Below are positions 9,749 through 16,338 of a stretch of DNA of 16,338 nt, piece by piece (the first letter of the stretch is position 1; the number at the start of each line of letters is the position of its first letter). The notes below the pieces were generated by a model. That model was not told the DNA's origin and searched no databases. It saw only the letters and a list, made by a program, of their open reading frames with translations. Made by a program: the position numbers and the translations under genes. Source of the stretch: Irineochytrium annulatum (taxonomy: Eukaryota; Chytridiomycota; Chytridiomycetes; Chytridiales; Chytridiaceae). The stretch spans positions 1-16,338 of the forward strand of contig JADGJL010000653.1 in the NCBI GenBank assembly GCA_027600665.1. Reading direction: 5' to 3'.

Positions 9749-11029
9749 ACTTCCGTGCTTCGAGCGAGAGGGCGATGGCTAGGTTCTCCGGTCGTTGAGT
9801 ATGCCGGACTTAACTGATTTACGGTTACATTGTGCTGATTTACACATCAGCAGGGCCATGCACGCTTGGCTCTCCCACCGCGGCCGTTCCTATATGCTAT
9901 GGGGCAATTGCGGCGTCGTTCGCGTAACCCCGCTCGCGCTTGCCCGAAGTGACCTGTTGAGCGGATAGGAGGGTTGGGCCACATCCAATCCGCCCACTGC
10001 TGGCCGGTTGATAGCTGGACGGCGGTACGCGAGCTGCGAAGACGGGGTTTGTCGTGCCGGTGGCGGCCCGTGTTCTTTCTTGGAGTCGACGGGTGGCTAC
10101 CGGCGATTGAGCACGTACGCGAAGGACTCGCCGAGCGGACTCGTTCTGGCAACCATCTCCGGTGCAGACCTTCGCGACGCGGCGAACAATGTCAGCCGAG
10201 CCGCAGCGTGGGTGGCATCTGGCGATGTTATGTGGTCTGGCGCCGAGGGCCTATTGGATCGCTGACCCAATACTTTCTGATGCGGCCGAGGAGCAATGGA
10301 GTTGAGCCCGCTGCCGAGTCCGCCTCGACTCGGCGTCTGCCTTTCTCGTCATGTCTGGCCGTTTCGCAACCCTTTATGAGCTGAACACTAGTCCCACCTG
10401 TCTTCGCTCCTACCTCACCGAAACCGGCGCGGACGTCGCCTTCACGCCGCCGCACGCCCCCCGATGTCGGTATTGACCCACCCACTTGCCCGACTCGCCA
10501 ACCCATCTGGACATTGCGCAAATTACGCCCAACACCGCTTAAACCAACAGCAGGCGACGTGGGCAATTCATCCATGTAGGACACGCCTTCCACGGTTGAT
10601 CGGCGTCGAGAGCGTCGTTAGCGTATGCACACGTCGTGCTAAAAGGGGGAGGTTGTAGACGAGACGGGTGTACGGGAGGATCTCGTTGTGTCGACGGGCC
10701 GGCCGGGTGTGAGGTATGCGGTCTCAAACTCAATTCCTCAGGGTTGTGGACGAGGTGTAGGATGGCGGTCAATCTGCACAACCGGCTCGCTTGTCACCGT
10801 TGTCGCGGAAGTTCATGTTGCCGCGGCTCGGCCTTTGGAGGGCGAAGAACCATCGTGGTGTCTCGAGGGGCCAATACCTGGTGCACTTCATGAATATTTT
10901 TAAACACGATGCTTTACAAAGCTGGGTCGTCGTAGCAGTTGCATAGGCTAGGCGGGGTTCGGTACTAAACAAGAGGTGGAGTCATGATCGAAGACGGAAT
11001 GTGTAAAGACAAATCAATTAATAAACGGC
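9749..11029. other. Divergent upstream region of copy B with possible decayed coding fragments
   Basis: This separates cyclase B (-) from the low-complexity gene (+). Bases about 10040-10275 are conserved in copy A and read on the plus strand as a peptide with SGLVLATISGADLRDAANNV, ending in TGA at 10263-10265. Further along the plus strand, an ATG at 10350 opens 40 codons (MSGRFATLYELN...) that appear to continue after a frame change at a run of six C near 10457. Another stretch at about 10640-10903 gives GEVVDETGVREDLVVSTGRP. These could be eroded exons or upstream exons of the 11030 gene. None is recognised. No clear TATA box is seen here. Confidence 0.35.
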
Positions 11030-12547
11030 GGATAACGGTAGGTCAGGACGGTCGCCGTCGAGGACCTGGTAACTGTCCTGGATGTCCCTTCGGTTGAAGA
11101 GCCAGCAGCTGGCGGGCATCACTTCGACGCGATTACCCCGAGAGAGATCTACACAACTTACGCCACCGGAATGGCACCCCCACCACCAGCCCACACCTAC
11201 CCCCGGCCCACGCGGCCCCGCGTCACGCTCTTCTTCCTCGGTTTCCCCGCGCACCCGCCTAGGTTCGGCACCTCCCGCGAGTGCCCGGACTCCCCCTCTC
11301 GCGTTGTGGTCGCGACCCTGCCGGACCCGCTCTCGCACACCACGCGCATCCTGACCGTTCACGACCTGGTCGTGATGGCGAAGCGGGAGCACCTGAGGGA
11401 CGACGACGGCGTCGACCCGGCGCGCGTGGCCGTGTACAACGGCGCGGGGGGGGATTTCGCGGCGATCGCGAGGGACGTGAGCATGGGCGTGCTGAGGGAT
11501 GGTGACGCGTTGATCGTGGCGTATTATCCGGGGCCGTTGGAGAGGAAGGACGTGAAGGCGAGGGGTGGGGGGATCACGGTCGTGGGGACGGATATGTGGG
11601 GTGCTAGGGGTGGGGACAAGGCTGAGTGGTGGTTGAAAGGGAATGGTGGGAATCCCAACAGCTCGCCGCCGGGTTCCTCGCGTGGGCCCCAGGAAGGGGG
11701 GATGTCGACGGTGGCTTCGCTGAAAGGAGTTCGCGACGACGGTGGAGAGGGCCGCGACCGAGCGTTGTTGACCTCGGCTGACGGGCCTAGAGAGCGTCGG
11801 CGCTCAAGGGCATCATCGACAGCATCTTCGGCAAAGACGAACGATGGCCGGCCCTCAAGGACACCGTCAGCCAGAAGGGAGGCCATGGGAGTCGCGGAAG
11901 GCTCGGTGCTCGAACGCGGACATTCAAGGACATCATCGGTCAAGGAGAAGCAATGCAGAGCCTCAAGAGCTCAGTCGACAACCTCGTCGGCAGTGGGCAG
12001 CGACGTCGGAGATGAGATAGGGGACGTGGTAACCTCGTCGCCCATAGTTAAAAGCGATAGCCGACGGCAGCAAGGCGGCAGCCGCGGCATCGACGACGCC
12101 ATGGCGGACATGGAGGCTTTATTGAAGAACTCGGCGCGAGGGCGCGTCGACGACGCCTCCGGTAGCGAACGCGGGGACGAACGGCCGGTAGCAGACCAGG
12201 TTTCTCCACACGAAGTGCACAGCCGTCAGAACGACATTGAGCATCTGGACGGCGGCAATGATGGACCTTTGCGCACATTTGAGAATCCACACCAACGCGC
12301 AGGCTCGAGTAGAAGCTCAACGGTGTCGTCGGTAGTTAGGGACCGGGGCGCTGCCGGTGACCATTCTCACAGAAGTGGAGATAGCGGCAGCAGGAACGAT
12401 GGGCGCGAACCTTCGGTGGACTTACCTTCGAGTGACGTTAACCAAAGGGGTCAAAGCCTTGCGCGTCGATACCCGCTCGTCAGGAGGGAGAGCAGCCAGG
12501 GCATTATTGGCCGGACGGATAGATATGAAGGTGTTTTCAATCGATAG
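11030..12547 (+). CDS. Hypothetical protein: compact N-terminal domain followed by Ser/Arg-rich disordered region
   Basis: The frame is open from a TAG at 11027-11029 that sits in a plausible 3' splice site (ggtag). Coding bias is strong well before the first ATG (11171), with FDAITPREIYTTYATGM just upstream, so a 5' exon is probably missing and the true start is unknown. Residues encoded at about 11200-11530 look globular: VTLFFLGFP, then TVHDLVVMAKRE, VAVYNGAGGDF and VLRDGDALIVAYYP. The strand-helix-strand pattern with a DGD turn resembles a ubiquitin-like/beta-grasp fold, which is a guess. The rest is Ser/Arg/Asp-rich. At about 11797-12016 the neighbouring frame (LKGIIDSIFGKDERWP) has the stronger codon bias and is the frame kept open in copy A, so two compensating shifts are likely. 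It may be an independent gene or the 5' part of the ankyrin gene. Confidence 0.6.
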
Positions 12548-13402
12548 AGATGAAATTGAGTTGATGTATCGTTCAGTTTTCTCTTCAACGCCGTCGTCAC
12601 CGAAGGTATCCGGCAATGGCCACGGTAAACTCGCCACGGAGGGTTCGAGGCTGCAGGACGGAGCAGGCGAGGCTCACGGTCGCCGTCGCTATTAAGTATG
12701 GCCTGACTCCTCCCTTTGCCTCTTGTCGTTGGTTGCTAATAACCGCTTTGAATACAAAGGTCACGGTCGCGACGACAGTGAATTTTGATCAGCTTACCGG
12801 TGGACGCCGTGCCCGTTTTGTGGATAGTGTCAGGCAATTGGAGCGAGTATCGATATCCACGCCAGTAGTTTAATCATCACCGAAGCTGTTGTAAATTCAT
12901 CAAGTATCAGCGTTGGTAAAGATCAGCCTCATTATGAAGCCAGAGGTCGTTCATTCCACCTTCCACAATGTCGGCATGGCCATTGTGCGACACGTTTCCA
13001 CACAAAGTGACACGAGGTGGCCGGCCCCACGGCGTTAAACTCGGGCGCCTTCGATGACAGATGCCGACAGCTCTATATAAAAGAGTGTGCTCTTTGCGCT
13101 GCAAGATTCGGTGTCGAGGTTAATTCCTTGGTTGAGCTTTCACCAGAGCTGGACACGCCACGCAGGACAGGGGTGAACCTGCTGATGGGTTCTCGTTGGT
13201 GACATCCTTCTCGGACATGTGGACGAGGCGGAAGCGTGGTTGGGTGTGGGTCTGTCGATGCGCACACATTGACTACAGATGAAGATTTTTACGGTAAACT
13301 ATTTATGCTCGGTCACGTCCGAAGCTAATAAACAAGGCCGTAAATATACAGTCCACTGTTTCCTCAAAATGATTATATCAAAGATAAATGCTTTACCACG
13401 AT
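12548..13402. other. Region between low-complexity gene and ankyrin gene
   Basis: The first 150 bases hold a frame reading VFSSTPSSPKVSGNGHGK up to TAA at about 12693-12695, out of frame with the preceding gene and possibly a further exon or frameshifted end. Beyond that I see no convincing coding sequence on either strand. A TATA-like box lies at 13074-13083. The whole stretch is absent from copy A. Confidence 0.4.
13074..13083 (+). promoter_or_regulatory. TATA-like box upstream of the ankyrin gene
   Basis: TATATAAAAG lies in a locally AT-rich dip within GC-rich sequence, about 330 bases before the ATG at 13404 and about 530 before the ATG at 13610. The orientation fits transcription of the ankyrin gene. 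There is no experimental or comparative support, because copy A lacks this segment. Confidence 0.3.
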
Positions 13403-13609
13403 CATGCCTGCGGAATCGGTTGCTAAAAATAACGCAGTCGCTCGCCCATCGCCGACGACTGATCCGGACCGCGACCCGTCCAATCACGCCCTCCGGCCTT
13501 CGATCTCTCGTCAGGAATCGACCTCATCGACGCCCGCGACGTCCCAGCTCTGGATCCTCCCATCTCCGTCCTCGTCTCCGATCGCACCGCCTCGCTGAAG
13601 TCCTCCGCC

Positions 13610-16321
13610 ATGCGAACGAGGTCCTTCTCAAGCCCCACGCCGGCGGCGGGGCCGGTCGCGAACCTGAAGCTCCCAACCCTCGACACAGTCCCGGCGACCT
13701 CGGCCGGCTCCGTCGCCGCCAGCATGTCGAGCTCCCAGCTGGCTGGGATCGCGGGGGCCGGTGCCCCGGTGGACGGCACGTCGCGACCGACTCTCGGCGC
13801 GTCAGACTCGTCCATCAGCTCCGGCACGTCGAGCGCGTCCCAGGATAGCACCTCAACGACCTCCACGGCCGGCTCCACGTCTCCGACAAAGGCGTCCATG
13901 ATGAGCATGAGGAAGCGCGCCATCAGCGCGTCACCGGCCACCGCCGTTGTGACGGAGGAGAGGGGACTAACCAACAAGCCTTCCATCAAGCACTTCTTCC
14001 ATTCCGGGAAGGCCGCGAACAACGTGGTTGAGGCGGATGGCGGCGCCTCGTCGTTGAACGTCGCAACAGCGGGGAGCCCGGGGTCGGTGGCCGGCTCCAG
14101 GGGAACGCACTCGACGGCAAGTCCAGTGCCATCGGTGCGGTACATGACCTGGGCAGAGTTCCGGTACAGGGACGTGAAGAGGAGGAGGCAGAGACATGTG
14201 CTGCACGCGCTGAAGTTGGCGGACATAAAGGCGAAGGTAGACGAGAAGGCGGAGGGCAAGGAGGTGGCGAGGAAGCCGTTCAAAGGTCTTGTCTGGCAAT
14301 GGCCTTTTTTACTTTATGTGAAGGGCGAACTTCTGACAAGCTGAACAGAACCGAAGTTCAAGGAGGACAAGAAGGGCCTGGGGAAACTGGGCGGCCTGCT
14401 TTCCAAAAAGCGGAAGAAGCGCACTCGGGCAGCGGCGTTCCACCTCATCAACATGGCGATCCACGACCACCGGACCTCGCAGGCCTGCATCCTCGTCGAC
14501 GACCTGAACCCGGCGAGCCTGCGGAAAAAGTTCCCCGTCCAGGCAACGCGCGCGTTCGTGAGCGCCATGGTGAACTCGATGGAGGCCGTTTGTTGCATCA
14601 TGCTCGACAAGGGGTTCCCCGTGAGTGTCAACACGCCCATATCGATGAAGGGCGTTGGGGCGCCGACAGCGAAGTCCGCGCCCGCGCCGGGCGGTGCTGC
14701 GGCGGGGACGGCGGGTGCTACGGGAGGCGCGGCGGGTGCGGAGGCGGCGACGGTGGCGGCGGGTACGGTGGGTCCACCGGTTGTTGGCGCGACTGGGTAT
14801 GCGGGCACGTCCGAAGTCGACTTTCCGACGTACTTCATGGTTGCCATCGGTCTTGGACTTGACAACGTCGTCAGGAACATGATCAAGGTGAGCTTCAGTT
14901 GCCGCCCGGCACGAAAAAAAAAAATTTAACCCAAAGAATGGTTGGTAAAAGCGCGCGGATGTGAACCAACCCTGGCACGGCCTGACTCCCCTCCACCTCG
15001 CGGCCTCCCGCAACGCGTTCGGGATCGCCCAGATCCTCCTCGAAGCAGGCGCGTCACCCAACGTGGGCATGACGTGCTCCCAGTACGCGCTCCTCCGCCG
15101 CTTTAAGTCGCTCTCGTCTAACAGCGTCCGCCGGAGCGCCGCAACGGGCCTCGCGACTATCGACCAGGCGGGCGGTGCGAAAGAAGAAGCTGGTCAGCAG
15201 GGGGACCAGGCGAAGAAGAGGAGGGGTGTGTTTGGGTTCTCGGAGGAGTTCATGAAGGGAAAGAAAGTCTACCCCGTCGAGCTCGCGGCCGCATGTGGGC
15301 ATCACGATATGGTGAAGCTATTGCTTTCAAAGTGAGTGCCCGAGCTTGCTTACTCGCCTACTGTTGGAAAGTTTATCTTTCATTAATCCTAGGATGGACG
15401 CACGGACACTCCAAAACTCCGCCTTCGCGCTCCTCGTCCAGAGAAACTTCGAGATCACCATCCTCTTCATCAGGTGCGGCGTGCCGATCGCGCAGAGGGA
15501 TCACGTCGGCTCGATGGCCATCCACCTTGCGTGCAGGGCCGGTGACTTGAACCAGGTGGTCGCGTTAAAGGAGTGCGGGGCCGATATCAACGCGCCTGGT
15601 CAGAACCAATGGTACGCTCTTTCCTCTAAGTGGTCGCTTAAGAGTACTAACTTAAACTTTCAGGACCCCGCTGCACGAGGCTCTCGCTCAGAAACGACTC
15701 GAGGTTGCAAAGTACCTCCTTCGAAAAGGCGTTGATGCGAACGTGTGCAACGCCGGCGGCGAGACTGCGCGGGATATTGGGGTGAAGGCCGGCGTACCAG
15801 CCTCCGATCTTGACGAGTGTTTCGGTGAGTTCACATGTCGAGCCAATATTCTCTTCTACCTTCGTCTCAATATTATTCTCCTTACAGGCACACAACCTTC
15901 CGACACCGTCCCGGACTGGGAGCACGACGTCGCGAACCAGGTCAAGTTCATCCGTTTCACCTCCGGCCCGGTATCGACCGGCTCCTCGTCCTCCTCCCTC
16001 GTCGGGCTCGGCCACTCCCACACGAGCGGCACGTCCAACTTTAATGTCTCGTCCGGCTCCGTCTTCGGCTCCGGTGCCACCGCTCCCGGCGGTGCCGGAT
16101 TCAATGTGGGCGTGCCGACGGGGAAGAAAGGGCCCGACATGTTCCTGCAGCCGCAGAGTAAGATGGGGAAGTTCAGCTCCTTCCTGAGGTCGGGCAGGAT
16201 GGAGGAGAAAGCGACGTCGAGCGACATGGACCTGTCGTCGCTTGAGAAGGCGGGCGTGGAAAAGAAGGCCGGCGGCGTTGGGCTGTTGAAAAGCCGGTTC
16301 GGGAGGAAGACGGAGGGTTAA
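13610..16321 (+). CDS. Ankyrin-repeat protein with disordered N-terminus and conserved Gly/Ser-rich tail
   Basis: Six exons: 13610-14285, 14349-14887, 14952-15331, 15393-15611, 15664-15824 and 15888-16321, with introns of 52-64 nt, all GT-AG. They total 2409 nt, an exact 803 codons. Residues 1-180 are Ser/Thr/Ala-rich and disordered. A basic helical stretch follows (WAEFRYRDVKRRRQRHVLHA, then KKRKKRTRAA). Ankyrin repeats then appear, with an Ala/Gly-rich insert at about 14655-14800 between units. Clear repeats are GLTPLHLAASRNAFGIAQIL, GSMAIHLACRAGDLNQVVAL and TPLHEALAQKRLEVAKYLL. The C-terminal tail is Gly/Ser- then Lys-rich. It is a likely protein-binding scaffold with no enzymatic motif. 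Coding bias extends upstream to about 13463 in the same frame, so the start may be earlier, for example an ATG at 13404 linked by a one-base shift or an unseen exon. Confidence 0.85.
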
Positions 16322-16338
16322 AAGTGGATCGAATCGGC

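Larger units (their letters stand above)
8239..16338. repeat. Copy B of the tandem cassette (portion matched or spanned by copy A)
   Basis: Same orientation as copy A. It holds the 5' half of cyclase B, the divergent region, the low-complexity gene and the ankyrin gene. The window ends within the 3' flank that is still identical to copy A (3402-3420), so the repeat may extend further on both sides. Confidence 0.9.

Noticed and set aside
10961..10970. TACTAAAC, resembling a branch-point sequence
   Set aside because: It is over 55 bases from the proposed acceptor at 11029, is not an exact TACTAAC, and no donor could be paired with confidence.
11018..11392. Minus-strand open frame opposite the 5' part of the low-complexity gene
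   Set aside because: The plus strand has much stronger C/G-ending codon bias and continues as a long open frame; the minus frame is a GC-rich shadow.
13423..14283. 286-codon minus-strand open frame opposite ankyrin exon 1
   Set aside because: It is a shadow of a GC-rich plus-strand exon whose frame continues through five introns to a correct stop.
14309..15070. 253-codon minus-strand open frame opposite ankyrin exons 2-3
   Set aside because: Rich in Arg and His with no motif, opposite a confirmed ankyrin exon; an antisense shadow.
1..16338. CRISPR arrays, tRNA or rRNA genes, insertion sequences or transposon ends
   Set aside because: No short regularly spaced repeats, no RNA gene signatures and no transposase or terminal inverted repeats were seen; the repeats present are explained by the segmental tandem duplication.

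Overview
This is eukaryotic nuclear DNA. Both strands carry multi-exon genes whose GT-AG introns are mostly 38-64 nt, and reading frame and family motifs join across nearly every predicted splice. The best-recognised gene is a soluble-adenylyl-cyclase-like (type 10 architecture) protein: two class III cyclase domains, a STAND/AAA-type NTPase, then a helical TPR-like C-terminus. That family, the very short introns and the GC-rich codons ending in C or G suggest a zoosporic (chytrid-like) fungus. The taxon is an inference.

The window is built from two copies of one cassette in tandem. Each cassette has a cyclase gene on the minus strand and, divergently on the plus strand, a low-complexity gene followed by an ankyrin-repeat gene. 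Copy A covers about 1-3420 and its cyclase runs off the left edge. Copy B covers about 4350-16338, and position 1 of copy A aligns with 8239 of copy B. Copy A is collinear with copy B but has lost two large blocks on the ankyrin side, equivalent to about 10275-11707 and 12500-15795 of copy B.

Layout: 1-1646 (-) is the 5' half of cyclase A, fully open with intact splice sites. About 1820-3401 (+) is a gutted remnant of the low-complexity and ankyrin genes. 3402-3903 has no recognisable gene. 3904-4275 (-) is a decayed third copy of the cyclase C-terminus. 4350-9748 (-) is cyclase B, complete in domains but broken by about five frameshifts and two in-frame stops. 9749-11029 is the divergent upstream region. 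11030-12547 (+) is the low-complexity gene. 12548-13402 is mostly non-coding with a TATA-like box. 13610-16321 (+) is a six-exon ankyrin gene whose frame closes perfectly, giving 802 residues.

The main observation is reciprocal decay. In the visible sequence copy A keeps an open cyclase and has lost its ankyrin gene, while copy B keeps an intact ankyrin gene and has a broken cyclase. Together the two cassettes may provide one working set. A cyclase beside an ankyrin protein could reflect a shared signalling role, but nothing in the sequence proves a functional link.
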